This document shows positions 10,101 to 18,030 of a stretch of DNA of 64,000 nucleotides, one piece after another. The DNA is from Isochrysis galbana (lineage: Eukaryota > Haptophyta > Isochrysidales > Isochrysidaceae). Both the position numbers and the translations under genes were made by a program. The stretch spans positions 2,277,789 to 2,341,788 of the forward strand of contig CM030945.1 in assembly GCA_018136815.1 (NCBI GenBank), in the 5' to 3' direction. The number at the start of each line of letters is the position of its first letter. Positions within the stretch are counted from its first letter, which is position 1. Under the pieces are notes generated by a model that had not been told where the DNA came from, did no database searches, and saw only the letters and a list, made by a program, of their open reading frames with translations.

Positions 10101-10450
10101 AGCATCGCCTCGATCGACGCGCTCCCTGCTGCGTTTTCCACCCCGGACCAGAGGGGTGCAGAGCCGAGGGGAGCGGGCCAGCGGGGTGGAGAGCTATGGG
10201 GAGCGAAGCCGCCCGCAGAGGAGAGAGGAGAGTTTGAGAAGGGAGGAGAGTTTGAAAAGGGAGGAGAGTTTGAGAAGGGAGGAGAGTGTGAGAAGGGAGG
10301 AGAGTTTGAGAAGGGAGGAGAGCGTGAGAAGGGAGGAGAATGTGAGAAGGGAGCAGAGGCTGGGAGGACTGCTCCGGCGATGGAGGGTTGTCTCTCATGG
10401 GAGGGCTGTCCACTGTGGGAAGGCTGTCCCTCGTGGGGAGGCTGTGCCAT
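4106..10450 (-). CDS. Giant alanine-rich coiled-coil protein with C-terminal WW domain
   Basis: Single uninterrupted 2,114-residue frame from the ATG at 10450. Residues 1-85 are low complexity: glutamine/histidine-rich, then seven or so PPFSxS repeats encoded by an 18-bp minisatellite. Residues about 150-950 and 1180-1480 are Ala/Glu/Arg-rich heptads (ERAKLRTASAAAEAQASIDA type), that is, long coiled coils. The intervening and C-terminal parts are Ser/Pro-rich and disordered. Residues about 2078-2108 form a WW domain: SWRAVTETDGGKTYYYN, then HETAWELP, with both tryptophans, the YYY and the terminal proline. WW domains bind proline-rich ligands, so a scaffold role (cytoskeletal, centrosomal or mRNA-related) is plausible but inferred. 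A 57-bp in-frame duplication lies at 9471-9584. No close family name can be given from the sequence. Confidence 0.85.
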   Translation of the reverse strand: MAQPPHEGQPSHSGQPSHERQPSIAGAVLPASAPFSHSPPFSRSPPFSNSPPFSHSPPFSNSPPFSNSPPFSNSPLSSAGGFAPHSSPPRWPAPLGSAPLWSGVENAAGSASIEAMLASSMRHQRALERLLVRRVLESELADVGQPRMVYASRSASPSLTPTLDLAVGPRSSTRAEDGTLRAVASHAQERLLAAEARAAASERALVEARDNLAALAQSVAQRSRPGAIGALTPDTFSSPQPSVSSPSSAVESMGTSHLAVRTLMEGPSEASRSEAWPAPRAAWPAPDADRAAAGSRERADAIAFAAAIRAAAGSRERADAIAFAAAIERSNALAAANAEIGRLRDERARSSAAWDIRLAEAVAEAEAAAAARQSDAVESALEEGRQRGLLEAREELSWARVAAEQARALASEEARAAEQRLIAAGEQAVAARQSAVSAARVEERQDADRRLAELRALAADKEAQLAREASQAKREAVYLAEEADGLRAALDEAKRLLEEARREAGAARAAAIAELQAEHDAAEARNSELAASAEAAMARIKASAEELEAARECAKAAEAQREALERELQHQRDGAQLRETAAAAQSRAVIAALRDELAAERERAKLRTASAAAEAQASIDALRTELDAEAEASATIRCDASRERMNAQAREASVATEASAALKVLRREIQLEEARAASVASDAEAKMDVVCAELRRELQDAEAYAFIASGTAADVQAASDVLREELRQAREVSDAREAATTADVAAATLALQTEVAAERKAARMREISSAQEARAVVETLRSELHEQDDVAAERGAAMVAAAEAQAAAARAAAVESAKHEERATAERAALTAAREMDAAMRTMRDELRGQEESARAREAFVAEAHAAAIAVAVESARRHERAAAEGALVEAAAERNSPQVVMRLAARAREEGSQREAELEAELEKLHAEHTKRITAAVAAAVAETEKRMASGGSLARDNGPSHVSAEVNSSERGRVAETPSEAQSGADADLVRASDVQLRLSPTFKAEEAPTGGTWELGRAANHGGLHYTEPHHAEPPVFAESCTSTISVESEALQLSDSAPFLLSIASDAPPLSESEPFLISIPSAARALAPSETLLVSVEGSARTEAATAVDPPELSDYELFALSVPPNGPSESTFPIAAIVQLSASAPPTTGGVRTSIGDECSGAGHGASTHELEAAVQQAVEDSADEVRRLMVQLGEQSEIILELRTELRDAIARADAAEGKLEHVRPYADRVSAETRRVALELQAAQTLTSSMTAALEDVQFKATEMQNAGTELAHSEAEAQREAREAVVANSALRTELGKVRQQLSDAQSDLVMADLAVSQSEDAIAELQAEAEHKVRRSGSSAAQFSSGQDELARMREELRQSREVTKQAETSNARMQDELVCAKRDVELARREAVAARQAAEQAEASAFEEKARANRAARELQTEMVRRNAAIEESLEAERLKLRSVVEYAAPAVDEVLSAIVSARGIYCSVLAALDEAAKVAVQVANNFQQECLDAPGQEKTSTATAKTPSLGFFAVGSRVIEEGGETCSSAPLEVEHIVQGLGGTEPSPHRISVGAAARDSNLSTPPPTCLQPSLVIDNHEGDWSGPQHQESPEPAIANSLTGGVAAVLNEQHAVKPLEAHRSGSKGGASDKRTVTAEVACEDSSPAHDVDVSRGFGGDVVSEAGLLTSCGKRSLSFAHSSAPASSAPAVVSRDAHCCSIGQSPSASSSIEVGGNITLKALKPAFLKIDEPSAVLGALITNAPVASSELPHPSSAAPQQATHEPESTLGRALSTGSTTPSTVTSSSALFPPGRCDAPHAVHSTPQLHVDIVRMTTSLPKPAKAPSLVQEDWTQRVFTEAFGVLSPGGEDFGAEAFGAGDFGPADNATCQIGTPNGSFGQNYVPEVDEMDAMLRISEENEPDESDHIGRQVDSVKPQARVVEAVLPAALGPEELAAHDSTAPESLAESPSAIARRHVGSRNTSPIHDAAVRSPSVKVNSVDRERCTKTHTLKAICLCDTCRDPSSADLRLAQDEEWAVQRQREMVAELDALKSKARQRSVADEIAALDKNDTMASPPMTLTPTKVHQLSNSWRAVTETDGGKTYYYNVESHETAWELPEGACLID
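9471..9584. repeat. 57-bp in-frame tandem duplication
   Basis: Two adjacent 57-bp units (9471-9527 and 9528-9584) differ only at the last base. They encode the 19-residue block ending AAGSRERADAIAFAAAI twice within the coiled coil. Nineteen residues is not a multiple of seven, so the duplication shifts the heptad register. Confidence 0.9.
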
Positions 10451-10620
10451 GTGAGGCCGTCCCTCGTGGGGAGGATGTCCCCTTTTGGGGAGGCTGCCCC
10501 CTCGTGGGGAGGGTGCCCCCTCGTGCGGAGGCTGTCCCCTGTGAGACTTTCCCCTGTGAGGCTTTCCCCTGTGAAGCCGTCCCTCGTGGGGAAGCTGTCC
10601 CCTTCCCCCTGTGGGAAAGG
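10205..10620. repeat. Minisatellites across the start of the coiled-coil gene
   Basis: From about 10220 to 10350 the unit is gagtttgagaagggagga (18 bp, with gtgtgag/cgtgag variants), coding the PPFSxS repeats. From about 10390 to 10600 a second unit near ctgtccctcgtggggagg spans the start codon and the upstream region, so the protein N-terminus and the promoter share one tandem array. 10620-10966 upstream is purine-rich with no gene. Confidence 0.85.
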
Positions 10621-10966
10621 CTGTGAGAGGGGGGGGGGGAGGCAGGACGGTGGGGAAAGAGGGTTGGGGTAGGGTGGGCTTGGGAGGGTGGGCTTGGCAA
10701 GGAGAGGGAGCAGTGTGGAGAGGAGGGGAGAGGGAGGCGGTCTGTGTGACGAGGGGGGAGAAGGCGATGAAGCAGGGCGGAGGGGGGGCGGAAGGGGGAG
10801 AGTCCGTAGTAGTTGGAGAGAGTAGGAGAGCAGGCGGAGAGAAGAGGAGAAGAGGAGAGAGAAAGAGACCAGAGAAGTAGACAAGTGAAGAGGAAAGAAG
10901 AGAGGAAGAAAAAGGAGAGTGTGAAGACGAGAGATCGATGAAAACCGAGGGAGGAGACTGACAGAG

Positions 10967-11101
10967 ATGCTCAGAGGGGAGAGAGAGGAGAGAGGAGAGA
11001 GGAGAGAGGAGAGAGGAGAGAGGAGAGAGGAGAGAGGAGGGGAGAGGAGAGAGGAGAGAGGAGAGAGGAGAGAGGAGAGAGGGAGAGAGGAGAGAGGAGA
11101 G
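10967..11101. repeat. Purine microsatellite (gagagagg)n abutting an assembly gap
   Basis: The run of gagagagga-type units continues to the last known base before the gap, so the array is of unknown true length. Confidence 0.95.
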
Positions 11102-11201
11102 NNNNNNNNNNNNNNNNNNNNNNNNNNNNNNNNNNNNNNNNNNNNNNNNNNNNNNNNNNNNNNNNNNNNNNNNNNNNNNNNNNNNNNNNNNNNNNNNNNN
11201 N
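11102..11201. other. Assembly gap (100 N)
   Basis: Exactly 100 unknown bases, the conventional length for a gap of unspecified size. It follows a purine microsatellite, which probably caused the break. Confidence 1.
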
Positions 11202-11350
11202 CCCTAGATAAGAAATACGTATTTCCCGTATTTGGCCAGAGGCCAAATACATATGTATTTGGCTGTATTTGAAGCGCGTCCTGGGTTGTAGGCCTCGAAT
11301 GTATTTGGCTGTATGTGCAGGCCCTAGCACCATATTTCCCATCCGGGCAC
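11202..11350. repeat. Interspersed repeat R2 with 22-bp perfect palindrome
   Basis: The palindrome at 11242-11263 has the core ccaaatacatatgtatttgg with one more complementary pair outside. Around it are ctgtatttgaagcgcgtcct, caggccctagcac and tatttcccat. The same order is found at 46008-46190, where the palindrome (46129-46150) is identical. 11350-11880 has CG-rich inverted words (gcccatggc type) but no supported gene; the 17 bases caactaagtttatactt at about 11475 match the start of repeat R1. Confidence 0.75.
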
Positions 11351-11879
11351 ACACCACACACACACACCCCATCGCGGGGTAGGGGCTCCGTTGCCGTCGA
11401 AGGGCTACGGTCCCGCAGCATTAAGGTTATTCTAAAAAAATCTGAAGATTCTGGGCTACACACCTACTAGTCTCAACTAAGTTTATACTTAGACGCGATG
11501 GAGCGCGCCGCCGCGACTCCCCTCTCCTTCAGGCCCCCCGCCCCCGCCGAGGGCGCCCCCCCAGTGCCCATGTGCCCATGGAGCAGCCGCTGTCGAAGCA
11601 GCCGCGTCCGCCCACTGAGGCCGAGCAGGTGCGTGCGACTCCGGTCGCGCCACACGGCCCATGGCCCCGGCCACACCACCCATGGCAGCCTAGGCAGCCA
11701 TGCTGGCCTCCCCATAGGCCATAGGGGGGCAGCAGGCTGTTGGCAGCACCCCACCCATCAATGCCAGGCTCAAACAGCCACCCTTCCATTGGGCATGCCT
11801 TATGGCAGAGGCCCCTCTCGCCCTGGCAAGGGCCGCGCTGAGCAGCGCGGCCCGAGGCCGGGTGGCCCCTATGGGCACA

Positions 11880-12060
11880 ACATCCACCCCATTGCAACGT
11901 ACAACATACTCTCTAGAGACACCCCTTCACACACACCACACCACACGTACAAAGCACACGCACACGACCCCTTACTTAGGGGAACGCAACAATTCAAGGC
12001 CAAATACGGCGACCAAGTCGCGTTCCGTCAAAGAGGGCCAGGTGATTTTTTTTTTCACTC
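11880..12060 (+). pseudogene. Short LINE-type ORF fragment
   Basis: Around 11985-12040 the plus frame reads TQQFKAKYGDQVAFRQRG, matching the fragment at 1690 at both DNA and protein level, then runs into a ten-base T stretch. It is a 5'- and 3'-truncated relic. 12060-12240 holds nothing recognisable. Confidence 0.4.
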
Positions 12061-12281
12061 AGAGGTGCATGTTTTCTTTTTCAACCAGTCTCCATGGTAT
12101 TATTATCACAAAGATGAGTACAAAGCTAATCAAGGACGTGAGCATAGCACTTCCCCCCCCCCTTTCCCAAAACACACGGTAACCCAGCTACTGAGTTTTC
12201 ATCTTTTCGTCTTTTTCTCACCACCTCCTCTTCGATCCTTTGTCGATGTCGTTCTTTCTGGCAGGCGACGATGTCGCTTGG

Positions 12282-12590
12282 CTAATCTTGGGTGGCGAGG
12301 TCCGTGACGCGTGCGAGGACGGCCTTCTTGTTCTCCATGTAGAGTTTGCCAGCTACTTGGTGCACTCGCACCATGGGATTCGTCTCAGCGTACGCGACCG
12401 CCGTGATGTATTCCATGCAGAGGTACGCGACGGCGGCCTCGTCTCCAATGTACTTGGTCTTGGGGATCCTGTCGTACTCGTCGGAGTAGTCGCCGACGAG
12501 CATGAGCTTTGCCTTGCACCAACGGCCCATGTATGGCTTGATCAGTGCCCACATCGACGGGTAGCGTACACGTGCTGCGTAACGAAACAT
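12282..12590 (-). CDS. Hypothetical 102-residue protein or exon
   Basis: An ATG-initiated frame (MFRYAARVRYPSMWALIKPY...) with normal amino-acid composition, aromatic-rich and mixed charge, ending LARVTDLATQD. It does not match the LINE proteins nearby and carries no domain I recognise. It could be a complete small gene, an exon, or a gene fragment carried by a transposon. Its upstream side carries the direct repeat at 12598-12860. Confidence 0.4.
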   Translation of the reverse strand: MFRYAARVRYPSMWALIKPYMGRWCKAKLMLVGDYSDEYDRIPKTKYIGDEAAVAYLCMEYITAVAYAETNPMVRVHQVAGKLYMENKKAVLARVTDLATQD

Positions 12591-12597
12591 CTCTTAT

Positions 12598-12860
12598 ATT
12601 GCACGTTTACGTAATTGTGCGCCTAAGGCGGCACGCAGAGGGAAAAAGTCGGCATGCGCACGCACGGCGTCTCCGCGGGGGGACCGATGCACACCGCGCC
12701 GTGCCCAATGCGCACGGCGTGCACAATGTGATTGGTGCTCCGTGGATACTATTCATTAAACTGCATGTTTATGTAGTTGTCGGCCTTAGAGGAAAAGCGT
12801 TTGCATGCGCACGCACGGCGTCCCCGCGGGGAACATGCACCGCGGGAAAAAGCAGAGAAA
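12598..12860. repeat. Diverged direct repeat, about 90-bp units
   Basis: tgcacgtttacgtaattgtg at 12600 and tgcatgtttatgtagttgtc at 12762 each begin a unit that continues through gcatgcgcacgcacggcgt and a cccgcgggg motif. The two units are about 165 bp apart. They lie between the hypothetical frame and the truncated LINE. Confidence 0.7.
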
Positions 12861-12890
12861 AAAGTTGTTATCCCCACGCACTGCTAGCCC

Positions 12891-15330
12891 TTATTTAATT
12901 TTAAAATAACTGTGGACATTTGATCGCTCAATTCGACTGATGCCCCACAATTGACGGAACGACACCTCCTTACTGACATCTGACATCCGCGTCCTAGCCC
13001 GTAGTTTACTTGTGCCCGTTATTCCATCGGTGAGTTTGCTCGTGGGGATTGTCGAGAGGACCGCTGCCCTTCCTAAGTTTGTCCGGCAAAACCACGCGTC
13101 GAGCACTTGCTTCCACTGTGCTTGGCGCGCGTCTAGATAGTTTAGGATCCATTTTGCTTGTAGTGCTTTGACGTGGTTACCCCAGTCTAGCAGTCCCAGC
13201 CCGAGGTGAGGCCCTTTTTCCGAAGAGTTTTTAGTGGGAATCTCGGGATACTTTATCCATTGTAGCCTTCGTCCGGTGCGCGCGTTAGTCCACATAATTC
13301 TGTCCACGGATCTTTTGATTGCCGTATGGAATGATTTCGGGCTGCAAGTGTCTGCAACCAGTATCTAGGGATAGAATATATAAGGAAGTTCGCTACCTTC
13401 GTTTTCCCGTGTATAGATAGGTTGTTGGTTAGCGGTGCGTATATAGTGGTTTTCTTCTCTATCTTGTCGGCTAATTTGCGCCAGAATTCCTTGATGGCCT
13501 GGGGCCCCCCTAACGGGACTCCCAGTATGGTCGCGTATTCGCTTCGTTTCAGCCACTTATATCTTTGGAATCTCGCGGGTGGGCGCTTCCTCTTCAGGGA
13601 GCCCATCCTCAGTCCTTCGAACTTTTGATCGTTGGGTTTGCCGCACGAGGCCGCCGCGTATCTTTCTACCCAGCTGAGAGATCGCGCCAGGCTGCTGTAG
13701 TCTGCCGCTAAGAGTTGCGTATCGTCCGCAAATTGACTTATCTTAAGTTCGGCACCGTTAACTACGATGCCTTCTATGTCTTCGTCTTCGTTTATCGCTC
13801 TGGTGAGGGCTTCTGCCGTTAAGAGGAAGGCCAGCGGCGAAAGCGGGCATCCTTGGGGGACGCCGCTCGCTATGTTGAAGGGGAAGCTCCTTCCCCCGTT
13901 CGCCTTTATGTAGCGGATTGGTTTAGCCTCGGAGTTCGTAAGAGCCTTCGCATACCTCTTGAAGTTTTCCCCGAATTTTAGTTTGTCGAGGACCAAATGG
14001 TAAAATTCCCAGTTGACCCTGTCGAAGGCCTTTTCCCAGTCGAGCGCCAGGAGGAGTCCTGGCTCCCCCGTTTCGTCTAGGTATGCATTCGTCAGTTGTA
14101 ACAGATGAGTGGCTTCTCCGATCAACCGTTTCGGGACGAAGCCTAACTGGTCTTTCGAGATTATGTTACCGATTACTTTTTTTAATCTATTCGTAAGTAC
14201 CTTGGCCAATATTTTGTAGTCGCTTTGCAGGAGCGTGATGGGTCTATAGTTCCTAGGATCTCTCGTGTCTCCTTTTTTATACAGAAGTATTATGTCGCCT
14301 TCTCTCATGGATACGTTAAGTTGCCCCTGCTCTAGAGCTAGATTTAGCATTCTAAGGAAGTCATGTTTCACTAGGTCTATGAAGCTTTTGTAGAACTCCG
14401 CCGGTAGCGCGTCTGGCCCCGCGCTTTTGCCACTCCCTATTTGGGTAATGGCGTCTGTGAGCTCCTCCATCGTTATTTTCCCTTCTATTGTATCGCTGTC
14501 GTGTTTATTCATCGGGCGTGTTTCCAGCGTCTCTTCGAGTTCGTGGTCTCTGGTGCTGCGGCGTTCCTGGTATAGCCATACGTAATACTTGCGGAGTTCG
14601 CTTCGTATTTCCGCATCGTCTGCGGTCGTGTTTCTCATGTCGTCCCCCGGGGCGTTCCAGTCCCTAGTGATGAAGAGTTCTGGGATCGCGCTGTTAGAGG
14701 CGCGCGTTTGAAATCTCTGAAAGAATTCTTTCGTCATCCTCTCCTCACATTTGAGGGAGTCGAAGCTTTCTTTGATCGTCGGTCTGGACTTCTTGCGAAT
14801 CGCATCTACCTTTTCATTGAGTTCGCGCATTCTATCCACTTTCCTCGCGTTTGGCTCGCCATCGTTGAGCTCTATCCCAATCAATGCAAGCTCTTCGACG
14901 GCCTTTGCTATTTCCTGTTGCTCTTTGTTTTGTCTTGTTGCCCATAGAAGGTAAATTGCCGCCGCCTTTTTCGCGTTGCTCCACGCGTCGTCGATGTCTT
15001 CGTCCGGTGTCTCAGGTTTTATGTGGACGAAAATCACCCTAATAAGCGGGCTCGTCAAAGCGGTTGAGGCGCAAGGTCTCACCTCCGTTCTTTTGGCTAC
15101 TAGTAGACTCAACATGTAATCTAGCCAAGCATCGGCTGAACGCTTCAGGCGTGATGGTTGCGATCGATTTCTGTGGGCAATCGTGTCATGAATCACGATT
15201 GGACACCGGCTGCTTTGCGCTCATCACGAGCCAACTTTTAGAATTTTTGGACACACAGATGGCCTCCAAGGCTTGTCCAAGGCCATTCACGTTCGGAGAC
15301 ACACAAGTCGTGCCCGCCAAGCACGGGCCA
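12891..15330 (-). pseudogene. L1-like LINE: endonuclease start, reverse transcriptase, frameshifted
   Basis: At 15186-15330 the minus strand reads SPNVNGLGQALEAI, the N-terminal signature of an apurinic-type endonuclease, but a stop follows and most of that domain is missing. The frame at 13253-15196 then carries the linker and complete reverse-transcriptase core: GSGKSAGPDALPAEFYK, YRPITLLQSDYKILAKVL, DWEKAFDRVNWEF, SGVPQGCPLSPLAFLL and QFADDTQLLA (catalytic DD), then the thumb (SIHGKTKVANFLIYSIPRYW). A frameshift between about 13300 and 13370 moves the reading to 12891-13307 (GLGLLDWGNHVKALQAKWIL). The copy stops at the same protein point as the one at 770, before the zinc finger and 3' UTR. 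It has lost autonomy. Confidence 0.9.
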
Positions 15331-16530
15331 GTCAATAGTTCGCCTTTTCTATAGCACAGCATCCCAACATGGAGCACAAAAAGTAGTTTTGTTTTCGCGT
15401 TGACGTGCAAAATTGACGACGGACAGCCTCGTGTTTTCGAGCGTCTCACGTTCGATTTCGAGAGACAACCCCTCCTTTTCGCTCGATGGTTCGACAGTCT
15501 CATATGGTAAGAATGGTTGGCTACCGAAACATTGGCATTTTGACATGCTGGATGCTGGTGGTCATGTACTGTGCTCATATGTGTCTTGGACTGGTGAAAT
15601 GAAGACTAAAATTAGAATTACTATGGTTATAATTTGGTAAAACTATAATCAATTTGATCTTTTTCTCCTGCGGCGGCGCGTGATGGCGGCCGCAGCGATG
15701 GTCGCTGGCCTCGCAAGTGGCCTCGCACGCGGCCTGTGGCCGCTCTGGCGAGGGTCTGCGGGTCTGCGCGGCCACAGGAGGCCAGCAAGCACCCCCTCCC
15801 ACCATACTGAGGCGGTGCCGCGCGTGATGGGCCAGCCCATCATGCGCAGCACCGTCATTTTGACGGCTCGCGGCCAGCCGCGCACTGCACGCGCGCGAGA
15901 GGCTGGCAGCAGATGCCAGCAGGGGCGAGGTGGAGGGCGCAGGCGACGCCGTGACGCCGTGCGATCGCGCAGGGCTCTGTACTGCCTGTCCGGGGGTAAC
16001 TGTGCCCGGGGAACGCAGGCGCGCGTCGCACAGCGCGACCTGTGGTGCACTTTTGTGGTCGACGTCAATTTCGCACGAGCGCGAAAACGTTTTTGGGTTT
16101 GTGTGTTGAATGGCGTCGAAAATGTACATATTTCTTATAAGATTCTGCCTAGTATACCCATTTCCAGTGTAATACCCTAAAAATCGCGTGATAAAACCTC
16201 AATCTTGACTTGGTGAATTTTCACCCTTAGAAGTTAAAGGCGCGTTTGACCGCCCTACTCGTCTCCGCTTTCCTCATACGCGGCACTCCCCGACCCTGGC
16301 TGTGCGGCGATCACTGGGGAAGATAGTCCCCAGGTCTGCGCCACGGCACTCTCCATCTCTCCCCCCTCCTCATCACCATGCTCCTCCTTCTCAGGCTCCT
16401 CCCTCCAGACACCCTCTGCGCTCATTGCCACGGTCCCACGAACTGTAGGAGAAAGTTTATACCGGGGGTGGGCCCTCTCATCCGCGGACCACCTTAATAA
16501 CTACAGTAGAGATCACCCACCATGAGAACT
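15331..16530. other. Spacer without supported gene
   Basis: 15331-15660 may still belong to the LINE 5' region. 15660-16070 is GC-rich with short inverted words (gatgggccagcccatc at 15827) and frames on both strands that look like translated spacer. 16200-16530 is the upstream region of the peroxin gene; ggaccaccttaa at 16486 resembles the Kolobok element end at 17937. Confidence 0.4.
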
Positions 16531-16639
16531 CGTGCATGTAGTGCGTAAGGAGAGGAGGGGTGCTGCGCGCGCTTGCTGCTACGAGAGTGCCTTAGTGTTT
16601 GCAGACCTCACCCTCGTGTGTAGGTCGGCGCCGCTCGCC

Positions 16640-17458
16640 ATGCTGCGCCTCCTCGCGTGGGCCTCGACCAATCGTGCGCTGATCGTCGCAATCCTCCTCG
16701 TCGTCCTGTGCTGGTGGCTACTCAGGCCCAAGCCACTGACTGCCCCAGCTGAACAAGCTACTGGGGCACCGTCTGGTAGGGCCTCCACACACCCAGCCAC
16801 CTTTGTGCCGAAGAAGCGGGCCGTCAGCGTCTCGACACCCGGCGTGTTGCTCCACTTCCGCGCTGGAGTGCCAGAGGTAGACGACTCGGCTCTTACCGCT
16901 TTACTTTCACTCTGTGCCGTCACCGACATCTACCTTGTCACCCAGCTGGAGACTGATAGTGATGTACAGGTGTGCATGTCACCAGCAACGCACCAATTGA
17001 ACTTGGGCGAAATATCCACCTGTCGACTCGTTGTAAGTGTCGTACTTGAGTTCTTCTTTGACCCCACCTGTCTCGTCATCATGTGCCGTTTTGATAGGAG
17101 GAGGCCGTAATGGCCGCGCTTGAGGCTGCAGGAGTCTTTGGAGAAGGTGCATGCGATCGCCGAAAGGTATGCCAACCACATAAGTGCATGGTGTGTCCTC
17201 GCCACATTCATTTGAGTTCGCATGCTCGTTCGTCAGGTGATTTGCTGCGCGACCGAGGATGGGCGGGCTGCCATAATCCGCCAGCTCTCGCCACGAGCAC
17301 ACATTGAGACCAGCCACAAAGTTGCACAGTATTTGGCTCCCCACATTCCTTCAGTAGTGCTCATTGGTGAGCCATTGCCCGATGGGTCGTCCACAGGGAG
17401 CATTGGCAGCAGCAGCAGCCTTGCGGACTATGCTTACGCCGAACTAGGACGGCAGTGA
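16640..17458 (+). CDS. PEX22: Peroxin-22-like peroxisomal membrane protein, three exons
   Basis: Exons 16640-16969, 17098-17166 and 17237-17458 join in phase 0 across GT-AG introns of 128 and 70 bp, giving 206 residues. Residues about 12-30 (ALIVAILLVVLCWWLL) form one membrane anchor. The rest is the soluble domain: ALLSLCAVTDIYLVTQLETD, MAALEAAGVFGEG, VICCATEDGRAAIIRQLSPR, HIETSHKVAQYLAPHI. This order matches plant Pex22 (DLYL, LEEAGVF, the S/TE-GR-S/A-FVRQLEP motif, HIDT). Pex22 tethers the ubiquitin-conjugating enzyme Pex4 to the peroxisome for recycling of the import receptor Pex5. The start at 16640 places the anchor at the very N-terminus; an in-frame ATG at 16532 would add 36 residues. 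The acceptor could be 17098 or 17101. Confidence 0.8.
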
Positions 17459-18030
17459 TTGGTCTCATCGTTGCCAAGTCTACCATGTGATGTCCATGAC
17501 TCTTTGTCGCTTGTTGCGGGTCATTTGGGGTCTTTAGTAGAGGCGATGGAAGCTCGTCTAAATTAAACCTTAATTTACTAATGTTATATCCTAGCCAACA
17601 CCACTAGCTAATTGGACACAACTTGTTTTTTGTCTGTTTTTCTATGAAGGCCAAAAACAGACTATTTTTACTGTGTTTGCACGCCCGCCCTCTGTTTTTC
17701 CCATCTAGGTCCGCGACGTGCAGAAGCGGGGCAGTATCCTCGGGGCCGCAGAACCCGCGCTGGGGAGCCCATCAAGCTCCCCTGTGATGGTGCATGGTGC
17801 CAAGCGGGTCGTCGAAGGCAGGCAACCCATACATGGCCACTGCCTCACTTGGGGAGGGAGAGCTCCTTGCTGCCGACGCGCGCGCACCCGCTCACCTGCT
17901 GCCTGCTGATTTCCCACCTCTCCTGTAATTTCTAAGGAACCACCTTAAGGTGGTAGGTGCAGGTTTTTTTCGGCTCCCCCCCCCCCCCCACCCGCCCCCT
18001 CCTTTCCCTTTCCCTTCGCTCGCGCAAGCA

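Noticed and set aside
10205..10350. Regular repeats resembling a CRISPR array
   Set aside because: The units are directly tandem 18-mers without unique spacers and code the PPFS repeats; the setting is eukaryotic.
17950..18030. Upstream start for the transposase
   Set aside because: The extra 27 residues come from a poly-C/poly-T tract at the transposon end; the ATG at 18031 gives a normal acidic/AT-hook N-terminus.
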